Below, piece by piece: positions 51,512 through 60,892 of a stretch of 64,000 bases of DNA. Source of the DNA: Bacillota bacterium (lineage in GTDB: Bacteria; Bacillota; Clostridia; Oscillospirales; Ruminococcaceae); the NCBI GenBank assembly GCA_023412215.1, contig JAEYNX010000027.1:62001-126000 (forward strand), given 5' to 3'. The notes beneath the pieces are model-generated. The model was not told the origin of the DNA. It worked only from the letters and a program-made list of their open reading frames with translations, and searched no databases. Within the stretch, counting starts at the first letter, position 1. Every line of letters starts with the position of its first letter. Position numbers and translations under genes: made by a program.

Positions 51512-53059
51512 ATGCGCAGTAAGATTTTTAGCGTATTAAAAGGAATTATCTGTTTATTTGTTGTTATAGCATTCTTGGTCACGCCAACGATGCCGTTTCT
51601 TTCCGCTATGGATCATGCACTTTCCCAAGAGGAATCTTCTGTGATTGACCAGTATATTCAAGAGCAGATGGCAGACTGCAGAATACCCGGTTTTTCATTG
51701 GGTGTTGTGAAGGGTGATAAGGTTCTGTATTCAAAAGGCTACGGAAAGGCGGACGATACCAATCGCCCGGTTACCCCGCAAACCCCCTTTGTTGTAGGTT
51801 CTGTAAGCAAGACATTCACCGCGTTAGCTATGATGCAGCTTGTTGAGGCGGGCAAGATGAACCTTGATTCGCCTGTGCACGATTATCTATCCGAGTTTGA
51901 AACGGCAGACGCTGGATTATCCCGTCAAATCACTGTTTGCCAGCTCCTCAATCATACGAGCGGGATAGCCACGGAAGCCGAATTTCAGGTTGCTACCCTA
52001 AAGGGAGACGATGAAACCATATCCGAACTGGTGAGCAAATTTAACCGCATCACACTTGCACATAAGCCCGGCAGTAAATTTGAATACAGCAATGCGAATT
52101 ACATCCTGCTTGGTGAGCTGATACAAAAGGTCGCTGGGCTTAGCTATGAGGAGTATATTCAAAAGAATATTTTCGACCCACTTGAGATGCGCCATAGTTA
52201 TACTTCATCCGCTGCTGCGCGGCAGGACGATCTTGCCAAGGGCTATCTATCGGTCTTTGGTTTTCCCATCGCTGCAGATTTTCCATACCGAAAGGATTTC
52301 TTACCTGCCTACAGCATCATTTCCTGTGCCGAGGATATGACGCATTATATGATAGCGATGATGAATGACGGCGAATATATGGGCCGCCGTATCCTGTCAG
52401 CGCAGGGTATCGCCGATATGCAGCAAAGCTCAGCCAAGATATCCGAGTGGTCATCCTACGGGTTAGGCTGGTACGTTACCTCCGGCAGCATCTATCACGG
52501 GGGAGAAATTCCTGATTATCAGGCTAAAATAAAGCTGTTGCCGGAGGATGGTTTGGGAGTGGTTCTGATGTATAATACCTCCAGCACGAGCGCGGTGACG
52601 CTGTTTAACGTCGGTTACAGGGATAGGATTGAATCAGGGATTATCAACGCGTTATATGGCTTGCCCCCTACCGACGGATTTAGGCAGAATCCATTTGACC
52701 TTAACAGCTATCCCATGGCTTTGACATATGGTATCCTCTTGGGTATCGTCTTATTGGTGTTGCTTTTATTTATCATGTCTATTCTAAGATTGCGCTCTAT
52801 GCAAAAGAGGCTTGCAAAATCCAGATTCAGTTTTATAAGAACAGTGTTTTTCGCCGGGTTGATAAACGTATTGCTGCCTTTATGGCTGCTGTTGGCAGTA
52901 CCGATAGAAAAACAGGTATCCTGGGCGGTTATCGTTCATAATATGCCCGACATCGGCTGGAGCCTATTGGTTTCTTCGCTGCTATTGCTGTGTATTGGAG
53001 CGGTGAAGGGAAGTATCATACTGAAGTATCTTCGTAATAAAAAGACAATTCAAGTATAA
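51512..53059 (+). CDS. Beta-lactamase-fold serine hydrolase (PBP4*/class C-like), membrane-tethered
   Basis: 515 residues: N-terminal signal/anchor, a catalytic domain (residues ~35-385) with serine motif VVGSVSKTFTALAMM (SVSK), YSNANYILLGEL (YSN) and HGGEIPDYQAKI where HxG replaces KTG, then three C-terminal membrane helices. Related to penicillin-binding esterases and peptidases (AmpH/PBP4*/EstB type). ATG 51512 with GGGAG is preferred to an in-frame start at 51440. Own promoter and terminator. Confidence 0.88.
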   Translation: MRSKIFSVLKGIICLFVVIAFLVTPTMPFLSAMDHALSQEESSVIDQYIQEQMADCRIPGFSLGVVKGDKVLYSKGYGKADDTNRPVTPQTPFVVGSVSKTFTALAMMQLVEAGKMNLDSPVHDYLSEFETADAGLSRQITVCQLLNHTSGIATEAEFQVATLKGDDETISELVSKFNRITLAHKPGSKFEYSNANYILLGELIQKVAGLSYEEYIQKNIFDPLEMRHSYTSSAAARQDDLAKGYLSVFGFPIAADFPYRKDFLPAYSIISCAEDMTHYMIAMMNDGEYMGRRILSAQGIADMQQSSAKISEWSSYGLGWYVTSGSIYHGGEIPDYQAKIKLLPEDGLGVVLMYNTSSTSAVTLFNVGYRDRIESGIINALYGLPPTDGFRQNPFDLNSYPMALTYGILLGIVLLVLLLFIMSILRLRSMQKRLAKSRFSFIRTVFFAGLINVLLPLWLLLAVPIEKQVSWAVIVHNMPDIGWSLLVSSLLLLCIGAVKGSIILKYLRNKKTIQV

Positions 53060-53097
53060 CAACACGGCTATCCGGTTTGAGGTTTACATTATAAAGC

Positions 53098-53132
53098 AAA
53101 AGCTCCACAGTCTTAACGATTGTGGGGCTTTC
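53098..53132 (+). terminator. Terminator after the serine hydrolase
   Basis: AAAGCTCCACAGTC and GATTGTGGGGCTTT pair around TTAAC, followed by CT-rich sequence. Confidence 0.75.
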
Positions 53133-53202
53133 TGATAGTAAACAGTACAGAACCTATGATTAAAATCTGCTTGTCTAGGGTTATTGGCTGCCTGAGGTGC
53201 TT

Positions 53203-53727
53203 TTATCGGGCCATCGCCTCCACAATGGGCGCAATGTACCTTTCATTCGTAAAATCCACAGGATGGGTATATGCCGCAAGAAGACCGCGCTCGTCGGCGT
53301 TGGGCTTTTTTCGGCTTTTGAGTTTTATCTTCATCAGTATCATCAGCAGTTTATCTATTACGGTGAGCTTGCTGTAGTCAAAACCTCCGCGCAGCATGAA
53401 GAATTCAATGTATTTAAGCTGCTCGGCGGTCAGGTTCTGATTCTTCACTTCCTCAAAGATATCCGGACGTACGGGTGTGGCGCCTAAGGTGAACACGATC
53501 AGTTTCTTGCCTTTTAGCCGCTCCAGATTCTTTGTTATCAGGCTAAGGCTGTTGATTCCTCCGACATACAAGCCGCCGCCGAACACGACGGTGTCGTATT
53601 CGTCCAGATCGGCGGGTTTTATGTATCTGGCATCCGTAAGTTTGGCGCCTGTGGCAGATGCTATCCACTGGGCATATTTTTGCGTAAAACCCGACTTTGA
53701 GCGATATAATACAATGGCGTTTGACAT
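53203..53727 (-). CDS. Flavodoxin-domain protein
   Basis: 174 residues with the FMN-binding pattern VLYRSKSGFTQKYAQWIA near the N-terminus and TVVFGGGLYVGGINSL. Similar to flavodoxin-domain proteins of the HemG-like group, used in one-electron or protoporphyrinogen chemistry; function here is unknown. GAGGGAAA before ATG 53727. Single-gene unit. Confidence 0.85.
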   Translation of the reverse strand: MSNAIVLYRSKSGFTQKYAQWIASATGAKLTDARYIKPADLDEYDTVVFGGGLYVGGINSLSLITKNLERLKGKKLIVFTLGATPVRPDIFEEVKNQNLTAEQLKYIEFFMLRGGFDYSKLTVIDKLLMILMKIKLKSRKKPNADERGLLAAYTHPVDFTNERYIAPIVEAMAR

Positions 53728-53861
53728 CTGTTTTCCCTCACTCAGTTCATTTAATCTATCGGTATGCCCCTATTTTACAGGAGATGCGCAAAACTGTCTA
53801 TAGAATTTCGTGCAAATCGGTTCAATCACGGTCTTTCCTGTGTTCGCAACGTCAAAAAAGG

Positions 53862-53890
53862 TTGAATAACGGTGTGCAAAATGCTAAAAT
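53862..53890 (+). promoter_or_regulatory. Promoter of recJ
   Basis: TTGAAT (53862-53867), 17-base spacer, TAAAAT (53885-53890), about 94 bases before the start. Confidence 0.7.
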
Positions 53891-53983
53891 ACAAAATAGA
53901 CCGTTATCGGAAAAGCCGACCAAACGCGCGGTATCTTTTAAATGCAACGCATTGTACCGCGCACGGCCATGGAGGGTAAGGCT

Positions 53984-56032
53984 TTGGGCTATAAAAAATG
54001 GATATTGCCGAATGTAGATAAAGCCGCGAGCGCAAGGCTGTCGGCCGAGCTTAACATTTTGCCTGCCGTTGCGGAGGTTCTGGCCGCGCGGGGCAAGACC
54101 GAGCCGGAGCAGGCGCAGGCTTTTCTGAATAGCGAGGGCTCGCTTTCAGACCCATTTGTGTTGCAAGATATGGATAAAGCCGCAGATAGAATCAATCAGG
54201 CAATCGATGGTGACGAGCGCATTGCCGTTTACGGCGACTATGACGCCGACGGTGTTACCGCAACCGCCATTTTGGTGCTTTATCTTGAGTCGGCGGGAGC
54301 CGATGTTACATATTATATACCATCGCGTGAGGACGAAGGCTACGGCATGAACAAAGAGGCCGTCCAGCGGCTGCACGCGCAGGGTGTCGGGCTGATCGTC
54401 ACCGTGGATAACGGCATCACCGCTTTAGAGGAAATTGCCTATGCCGCTTCTCTTGGCATAGACGTGGTGGTAACCGACCACCATAAGCCCAAGGAGACGC
54501 TGCCCGCGGCCTGCGCGGTGGTAGACCCGCACCGCAAAGATTGCAAAAGCCCCTTTAAGGATTACTGCGGCGCCGGGATAGCGTTGCTGCTTATCACAGC
54601 GCTTTCGGGCGGCGACAGCGAAGAGATGCTTGATTTTTGCGGCGATCTCGCGGCGGTGGGCACCATCGCGGATGTTGTTCCACTGGTGGGTGAAAACCGC
54701 CTGCTCGTCACCGAGGGGCTAACGCGTTTGCGCGATACCCAAAACATCGGGCTTGCGGCGCTTATAGAATGTTGCAGCCTGACGGATAAGCCGCTTTACG
54801 CCGAAACGGTAGCCTACACGCTTGTGCCGCGCATCAACGCCGCAGGCAGGCTTGGGCTTGCCGATGTGGCGCTTAAGCTGCTTTTGAGCGACGATTACGA
54901 AGAGGCGATGGCTTTAGCCGCCGAGATCAGCAAGAACAACGCCCAGCGTCAAGAGCTCGAGGCGGTTATTCTGCGCGATATACATAAAGAGCTTACGCTG
55001 CACCCCGAAAAAGCCGAGGCCCGTGTGATTATACTGGCCAAAGAGGGCTGGCACCACGGGGTGACCGGTATCGTGGCGGCAAAGCTGGTGGAACGCTACG
55101 CAAAGCCCTGTTTTTTACTCTCGATTGAAGGCGAAACCGCCCGCGGGTCGGGCAGGGGCGTGGCGGGCTATTCGCTGTTTGACGCGTTACTTGCCTGCGA
55201 TAACCTGCTGCTTCGTTACGGCGGGCACACCGCGGCCGCGGGGTTGACCCTTAAAACGGAGCATATCGCAGCCTTTGCCGAGCGCATAGAGGCCTACAGC
55301 AGGGCGCAATACGCGCTCATGCCGGTACACAGTATTTGCGTCGACCGAGTGTGCGAGCCGGAAGCGGTTACGCTAGAGGAACTGAAAAACCTCTCGGTAT
55401 TTGAGCCGTTTGGTTGCGGCAACGAGACCATACGCTACTGCTTTATGGGGCTTACGGTTGCCGAGATTGCCCCGCTCGGCGGCGGCAAACACCTGCGCCT
55501 TCGCCTGAATAAGGGTAAAAAGGGCATTACCTGTGTATATTTTGGTATGACGGAGCAAAGCTTTCCCTATAAGGCGGGCGATGTGGTGGATATCCTTGCC
55601 GCCTGCGACGTAAACGAGTATCAGGGAAGGGAAAGCGTTTCGGTTAAGATACGCGACATCCGTCCCGGCGGTTTTAATCAGGAGGAGTTTTTCCGTTCCC
55701 GCGAGCTGTACGAGCGCTTTCAGCGGCGGGAACAGATCATATCGACGGACATAAATGTTATTACCCCGTCCCGCGAAGAGATCGGGGTAGTTTACCGGCT
55801 GCTCAAAGAGAAGGAAAGCTACGCATGGGGCGTGCCGCAGCTTGCGGCAGCGTCGCTTGCAAACTACGGTAAGACAATGGTCGCCCTGCTGGCGCTAAAA
55901 GAGCTGGGCCTTATTGCCACAGATACTAATATTGATAGTAATGAATATATAATCTCTATTGTCAAGGGTGCCCCCAAAGCAAACCTTGCCGATTCTGCGG
56001 TATTGCAAAGGTTAAGACAACTTCAACAATAG
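53984..56032 (+). CDS. recJ: Single-stranded-DNA-specific exonuclease RecJ
   Basis: 5'-3' single-strand DNA exonuclease for repair and recombination. 682 residues with TTG start at 53984, GGAGGG at about 8 bases. DHH motifs: AVYGDYDADGVTAT and VVTDHHKPKETLP; DHHA1 GGHTAAAGLT. C-terminal OB-like region follows. A longer form from ATG 53942 is possible. The stop (56030-56032) is directly against repeat copy E. Confidence 0.95.
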   Translation: MGYKKWILPNVDKAASARLSAELNILPAVAEVLAARGKTEPEQAQAFLNSEGSLSDPFVLQDMDKAADRINQAIDGDERIAVYGDYDADGVTATAILVLYLESAGADVTYYIPSREDEGYGMNKEAVQRLHAQGVGLIVTVDNGITALEEIAYAASLGIDVVVTDHHKPKETLPAACAVVDPHRKDCKSPFKDYCGAGIALLLITALSGGDSEEMLDFCGDLAAVGTIADVVPLVGENRLLVTEGLTRLRDTQNIGLAALIECCSLTDKPLYAETVAYTLVPRINAAGRLGLADVALKLLLSDDYEEAMALAAEISKNNAQRQELEAVILRDIHKELTLHPEKAEARVIILAKEGWHHGVTGIVAAKLVERYAKPCFLLSIEGETARGSGRGVAGYSLFDALLACDNLLLRYGGHTAAAGLTLKTEHIAAFAERIEAYSRAQYALMPVHSICVDRVCEPEAVTLEELKNLSVFEPFGCGNETIRYCFMGLTVAEIAPLGGGKHLRLRLNKGKKGITCVYFGMTEQSFPYKAGDVVDILAACDVNEYQGRESVSVKIRDIRPGGFNQEEFFRSRELYERFQRREQIISTDINVITPSREEIGVVYRLLKEKESYAWGVPQLAAASLANYGKTMVALLALKELGLIATDTNIDSNEYIISIVKGAPKANLADSAVLQRLRQLQQ

Positions 56033-56093
56033 TAATTTGGCGGCTAAAAGCCGCAAACGCCGTTTTTATAACGGCACATGGAATTCAGTATAA
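56032..56093 (+). repeat. Hairpin element, truncated long form (copy E)
   Basis: 62-bp fragment from GTAATTTGGCGGCTAAAAGC to GGAATTCAGTATAA, lacking the outer left end. Contains GGCGGCTAAAAGCCGC and ACGCCGT..ACGGC hairpins. The right terminus lies 18 bases before the relA start codon; the left edge begins at the last base of the recJ stop. Confidence 0.75.
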
Positions 56094-56111
56094 GCGGGGG
56101 CAAAAGGACTG

Positions 56112-58286
56112 GTGACTGCGGTGGATGAGAATTTAAAAGAGCTGCTGGACTTTATTGATAAAAGCGAAAAGCAGTACGACAAGGCTCTGATTACCAAGGC
56201 CTTTGAGGTGGCGCGCGAGGCGCACAGCGGGCAGAAGCGCGTTTCGGGCGAGCAGTATATTGTGCACCCGGTAAGCGTCGCAAAGATACTAATCGAGCTT
56301 GGTATGGATACCGAGTCGCTGGTGGCGGCGCTGTTGCACGATGTGGTGGAGGATACCAACACCCCGCAGGAGGAGATTGCGCGCCTGTTCGGGCGCGATG
56401 TCGCGCTGCTCGTAAGCGGCGTTACCAAGCTCGGCAAAATTCCCTATTCCTCGCGTGAGGAGCAGCAGGCCGAGAATATCCGCAAGATGTTGCTGGCCAT
56501 GAGCCAGGATATCCGCGTTATCATCATCAAGCTGGCCGACAGGCTTCACAACATGCGCACCATCGACGCCATGCCGCCCCAGAAGCAGCGCGACAAGGCG
56601 CTTGAGACCATGGAGGTATACGCCCCAATCGCCCACCGCCTCGGTATCCGCGCCGTGAAAGAGGAATTGGAGGATCTTTCGCTCAAGCACCTGGACACCG
56701 TCGCTTACAACGACATCGACAAGGCACTCGCCATCCACAAGGAGGAGCGCGCGCAGTTTTTAGCGAATATCATCGAGCGCATTCAGGAGCGCATGAAAAC
56801 CGACAGTGTTCAGATCTATTTGGAGGGCAGGGTCAAGAGCATCTACGGCATCTACCGCAAGGTGTATATGCAGGGCAAGGCGCTGGAGGAGATCTACGAC
56901 ATCTATGCGGTACGCATTATTGTAGACACTGTTATCGAGTGCTACAACATCCTCGGCATCATGCACGACATGTTTACCCCTATTCCCAACCGGTTTAAAG
57001 ATTATATCTCCACGCCCAAGGCCAACATGTATCAGTCGCTGCATACCACGGTTATCGGCAAAGAGGGCATCCCGTTCGAAATACAGATACGCACGTGGGA
57101 GATGCACCACACCGCTGAATACGGTATCGCCGCGCACTGGAAATACAAAGCGGGGCTGCAGGGCAAGGATAAGCTCGAAGAACGCCTTGCGTGGATACGT
57201 AAGCTGCTCGAGTCGCAGACCGACGACGTAGAAGAGATTGTGCGCACCATTAAAACCGACCTCTCGCCTGAGGACGTGTTCGTGTTCACCCCCAAGGGCG
57301 ATGTGAAAAGCCTGCCCGCAGGCTCTACCGTCATCGATTTTGCCTACGCTATCCACAGCGCCGTCGGTAACCGCATGGTGGGCGCCAAGATCGACGGGCG
57401 CATGGTGTCGATCGACAGCGAGGTGAAAACCGGCCAGATCGTCGACATCCTCACCAGCAACGCGGCCGGGCGCGGCCCGAGCCGTGACTGGATCAAGATA
57501 GCCAAAACCAGCGAGGCCAAGAACAAGATTCGCGCATGGTTTAAGAAGGAACGGCGCGAGGAGAACATCGAAGAGGGCAAGCAGGAGATAGAGCGCGAGT
57601 TTAAGCGCAACAGCATCCGCGTGCCGGATGAGGACTACGCCGCCTTTATCGACGACCTTGCAAAGCGCCAGCACTGCGCCTCCGCGGATGAGTTTTATGC
57701 CGCCATCGGCTACGGCGGCATTACGCTTTCCAAGATCATGCCGCGCATTAAGGACGACTACCTGAAGGCCTACAAGCCGGTGGAGCCCAACGCACAGAAC
57801 CAGCCGAAGAAGACGGCATCCAAAACGGTTTCCAGCGGCGTGATCGTGGAGGAGATTGACGGCTGTCTTGTAAAGTTCGCGCAATGCTGCAACCCGCTGC
57901 CCGGCGATGATATCATCGGCTTTGTTACGCGCGGGTACGGTGTTTCGGTGCACAAGCGCGATTGTGTAAACGTGGTGGCGGCCCTAGAGTCGGGCGATCA
58001 GCCCGAGCGCTGGGTGAATGTACAGTGGGCCGACGAGGTGAAAGAAACCTTTAAGTCCACCGTCGAGATTCTGGCGCACGACCGCGCGGGTATGATTGCG
58101 GACGTGACGGTGGCGCTTGCCAACATGCACCTGCAGATCCACGAGCTCAACGCGCGCGAGCTGAAGGACGGCTATGTGGGTATCCACGTTACCATCGGCA
58201 TCTCGGGTAAGGAACATTTGCAGAATATCATGAATAACCTCACCCGTATCGACCGGGTGGTTTCGGTTACGCGTACAGGCAAATAA
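56112..58286 (+). CDS. RelA/SpoT-family (p)ppGpp synthetase/hydrolase
   Basis: Bifunctional stringent-response enzyme. 724 residues: HD hydrolase domain (AALLHDVVEDT, near residue 75), RelA/SpoT synthetase domain (TPKANMYQSLHTTVIG; 'YQSLHT'), TGS domain (VFTPKGDVKSLPAGSTVIDF), helical region, Zn-finger/ACT end (AQCCNPLPGDDIIGF; ILAHDRAGMIADVT). An intact HD motif suggests hydrolase activity remains. GTG 56112 with AAAGGA close upstream; GTG 56121 is the alternative. Followed by the dtd remnant, the usual rel-dtd pair. Confidence 0.96.
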   Translation: MTAVDENLKELLDFIDKSEKQYDKALITKAFEVAREAHSGQKRVSGEQYIVHPVSVAKILIELGMDTESLVAALLHDVVEDTNTPQEEIARLFGRDVALLVSGVTKLGKIPYSSREEQQAENIRKMLLAMSQDIRVIIIKLADRLHNMRTIDAMPPQKQRDKALETMEVYAPIAHRLGIRAVKEELEDLSLKHLDTVAYNDIDKALAIHKEERAQFLANIIERIQERMKTDSVQIYLEGRVKSIYGIYRKVYMQGKALEEIYDIYAVRIIVDTVIECYNILGIMHDMFTPIPNRFKDYISTPKANMYQSLHTTVIGKEGIPFEIQIRTWEMHHTAEYGIAAHWKYKAGLQGKDKLEERLAWIRKLLESQTDDVEEIVRTIKTDLSPEDVFVFTPKGDVKSLPAGSTVIDFAYAIHSAVGNRMVGAKIDGRMVSIDSEVKTGQIVDILTSNAAGRGPSRDWIKIAKTSEAKNKIRAWFKKERREENIEEGKQEIEREFKRNSIRVPDEDYAAFIDDLAKRQHCASADEFYAAIGYGGITLSKIMPRIKDDYLKAYKPVEPNAQNQPKKTASKTVSSGVIVEEIDGCLVKFAQCCNPLPGDDIIGFVTRGYGVSVHKRDCVNVVAALESGDQPERWVNVQWADEVKETFKSTVEILAHDRAGMIADVTVALANMHLQIHELNARELKDGYVGIHVTIGISGKEHLQNIMNNLTRIDRVVSVTRTGK

Positions 58287-58314
58287 CATGGGTCATCGGG
58301 CCACGGGGTAAAAA

Positions 58315-58741
58315 ATGAGAGCAGTTATTCAGCGCGTGGAGCAAGCGCGCGTTACCATAAACGGCAGCACAAACGGCGAGATTGCGGCGGGGCTGCTGCT
58401 GTTTTTGGGTATTTACGAGGATGATACCGAAAAAGAGGCGCAGCTGGTCGCCCGAAAGGCTGCGGAGCTGCGTATCTTCGAGGATGCGGCGGGCAAGATG
58501 AACCTTTCGCTGGCCGACATCGGCGGCGGGATGCTGATCGTCTCAAACTTCACCCTTTGCGCGGACGCGAGCCGCCGCACGCCCCGAAAAGGCGCAGCCG
58601 CTGTATGATACCTTCGTAGAGCTGGTGAAGGGAAAGGGCGTCTGCAAGGTAGAAACAGGCATATTCGGCGCGGAGATGAAGGTATCTCTTGTAAACGACG
58701 GGCCGATTACCATCCTGCTGGATACGGATGATTTAAAATAA
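58315..58741 (+). pseudogene. dtd: D-aminoacyl-tRNA deacylase Dtd, frameshifted
   Basis: Dtd frees tRNA from wrongly attached D-amino acids. The first 90 codons are normal (MRAVIQRVEQARVTINGS, LIVSNFTLCADASR), but after ADASRR the frame changes: the expected segment with the conserved R-P-S-F and A-A-P stretch is missing, and the frame stops at TGA (58606-58608). From about 58583 the other frame carries the normal C-terminus (PEKAQPLYDTFVELVKGKG, IFGAEMKVSLVNDGPITILL) to TAA 58741. This implies a small deletion with a net frameshift near 58575-58583. Either the gene is dead or the assembly is wrong at this GC-rich spot. Confidence 0.85.
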
Positions 58742-58773
58742 ATAATGTAGAAACAGAAAGCGTGGGATGCGGT

Positions 58774-59430
58774 GTGAAGCTCATTAAACTCAAAGTCGGC
58801 GCCATGGATAACAACTGTTATATCCTTGTTTCGGATGAAGGGAACGGGATGCTCATCGACCCGGGCGCGGATGCGAAAAAGATACTGTCTGCGCTTGATG
58901 AAAACGGCGTTGCGCTGCGCTATATCCTGCTCACCCACGGCCACTTCGACCACATCGGCGCCCTGCGCGAGGTGGCGCAGCACACCCGTGCCGGTGTCGT
59001 TGTTTCTAAGGAGGACGCAGAGCTGCTGCGCGACCCGGTAAAGAATGTGGGCGCGCGTTTCGGTTTTTCAAATAACCGCTACGACCTTTCGGATATTACG
59101 CCCGAGTGTCTGGTATCAGACGGCGACGAGATTACTCTCGACGAGATTACTGTGCAGGTGATTTCCACGCCGGGGCATACCAAGGGCTCGGTGGTTTATA
59201 AACTTGATGAGATGCTGTTTACGGGCGATACCTTGTTTGCGGGCACCATCGGCATCGTAACGCATTACGGCGGCAATCTGGCCGAGGAGGTCGCCTCGGT
59301 AAAAAGGCTGGCGGAGGCGCTGGAAGGCGACTACACAGTGTTCCCCGGCCACGGCGAAGAAACCACCCTCGAGACCGAGCGCAGAACCAATCCTTATTTA
59401 GGGCAGGCAAGCTATGACGATTGTTTTTAA
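58774..59430 (+). CDS. MBL-fold hydrolase (glyoxalase II-like)
   Basis: 218 residues. Metal motif LLTHGHFDHIGALRE, PGHTKGSVVYKLDE and FPGHGEETTLETE; the aspartate is in FTGDTLFAG. The sequence after the start (MKLIKLKVGAMDNNCYIL) is the normal N-terminus of this group. GTG 58774 is chosen over the upstream GTG 58762. It follows the dtd remnant and overlaps hemZ by 17 bases, the usual Clostridia order rel-dtd-MBL-hemZ. Confidence 0.9.
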   Translation: MKLIKLKVGAMDNNCYILVSDEGNGMLIDPGADAKKILSALDENGVALRYILLTHGHFDHIGALREVAQHTRAGVVVSKEDAELLRDPVKNVGARFGFSNNRYDLSDITPECLVSDGDEITLDEITVQVISTPGHTKGSVVYKLDEMLFTGDTLFAGTIGIVTHYGGNLAEEVASVKRLAEALEGDYTVFPGHGEETTLETERRTNPYLGQASYDDCF

Positions 59431-60892
59431 AGGGCACGATTACGGCTATGAGGTAAGAAATGTCGCGCTGCTGTTTTTTCAGGGTGAGCCGATCATTGAG
59501 GCCCCCGAGGTTCCTGAGCAGGGCGATTATATTTTCACTGAACTGATACAGAGCAATGAAAAGGCTAAGCTCCTGCTTGCCGTACGGCTTGGCGGCGTTG
59601 TTACAACCGACCGCTCGGAGGTCACTTTAAGCTGCGAGGCGTTTGACAAAGAGTGCGAGCGCGTGTACGGCGTGATGATGTACCGCATGCTCTCGCCTTT
59701 AACGGGTGTGGTGCCCAGATGGGGTATCCTAACCGGTATACGCCCCGTGACGCTTGTGCATAAGCTCACGGCAGTGGGGATGCCGGAGGATGAAATCGCG
59801 CGCCACTTTGAGCAAAACTACCTCGTTTCACCCCAAAAGACGGCACTTTTGCTGCGCACCGCCCGAAAAGAGGGCAGCATTATCGCCACCTCCGCTGTTA
59901 ACTCCTTCAGTTTGTATATATCCATCCCGTTTTGCCCCACAAGGTGCCACTACTGCTCGTTTGTGTCGCACTCGATTGAAAAATCGGCGGGGCTCATCGG
60001 GGCCTATCTGCCGAAGCTGTGCGAAGAGATTTCCCATACGGGTGCTATCGCAAGAGACCTTGGCCTTCAGTTGGAGACCGTTTATATCGGCGGCGGCACC
60101 CCTACCACGCTTTCGGCAGAGGAGCTAAAAACGTTGTTTGCGGCGGTGCGCGCGGCCTTTGACCTTACCACCGTTCGGGAATACACGGTGGAGGCCGGGC
60201 GCCCCGACACCATCACGGAGGATAAGCTTATCGCCATCAAAGAGAGCGAGGCTACCCGCATCAGCATCAACCCGCAAACCTTCAGCGACGAGGTGCTCGC
60301 CGCCATCGGCAGAAGGCATACCGCCCGGCAGACGGTGGATAGCCTAAACCTTGCGCGCCGGATCGGCATAGACTGTATCAATATGGATTTAATCGCGGGC
60401 CTGCCCGCCGACACCCTTGAAGGCTTTCGCGTCTCGGTGGATACCTGCATTGCCCTTTCACCCGAGAATATTACGGTGCATACCCTCTCGCTCAAGCGGT
60501 CCTCCAACCTCGCCTACGAAAAGGCGGCTCAGTTCAGCGCGCGGGAAGGTACTGTCACCGCGATGACGGATTACGCCGAGACGGTGCTGCAGGCGGCGGG
60601 CTTTAACCCCTACTACCTTTACCGCCAGCGCAATACGCGCGAGAATTTAGAGAACATCGGCTTTGCCAAGGAGGGCTGCGAGGGCTTATACAACGTCTTT
60701 ATTATGGATGAAACCCACACCATCCTCGCCTGCGGGGCGGGCGGGGTATCGAAGCTTAAACAGCCGGGCGGTACGCGCATTCACCGCATCTTTAACTATA
60801 AATACCCGCACGAGTATATCGCCGGTTTTGACGAAATACTATTGAGAAAAGGGCAGGTGAAGGAGTTCTATGGCGGATGCGTTTTACGATGA
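59414..60892 (+). CDS. hemZ: HemZ-type radical SAM coproporphyrinogen dehydrogenase-like protein
   Basis: 492 residues. An N-terminal ~165-residue domain precedes a radical SAM domain with the [4Fe-4S] motif CPTRCHYCSF and GGGTPTTLSAEEL, then a HemN-like C-terminal part. It resembles the HemZ/HemW-like proteins of Firmicutes, whose role in haem synthesis is not fully settled; a haem-chaperone role is also possible. Overlaps the MBL gene and the next gene (by 23 bases), so the run is one operon. Confidence 0.88.
   Translation: MTIVFKGHDYGYEVRNVALLFFQGEPIIEAPEVPEQGDYIFTELIQSNEKAKLLLAVRLGGVVTTDRSEVTLSCEAFDKECERVYGVMMYRMLSPLTGVVPRWGILTGIRPVTLVHKLTAVGMPEDEIARHFEQNYLVSPQKTALLLRTARKEGSIIATSAVNSFSLYISIPFCPTRCHYCSFVSHSIEKSAGLIGAYLPKLCEEISHTGAIARDLGLQLETVYIGGGTPTTLSAEELKTLFAAVRAAFDLTTVREYTVEAGRPDTITEDKLIAIKESEATRISINPQTFSDEVLAAIGRRHTARQTVDSLNLARRIGIDCINMDLIAGLPADTLEGFRVSVDTCIALSPENITVHTLSLKRSSNLAYEKAAQFSAREGTVTAMTDYAETVLQAAGFNPYYLYRQRNTRENLENIGFAKEGCEGLYNVFIMDETHTILACGAGGVSKLKQPGGTRIHRIFNYKYPHEYIAGFDEILLRKGQVKEFYGGCVLR

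Noticed and set aside
56760..57953. Long open frame of about 397 codons on the minus strand inside the rel gene
   Set aside because: It runs antisense to a clearly real RelA/SpoT gene with full domain structure; no Shine-Dalgarno, and composition is what high-GC third positions give as a shadow frame.
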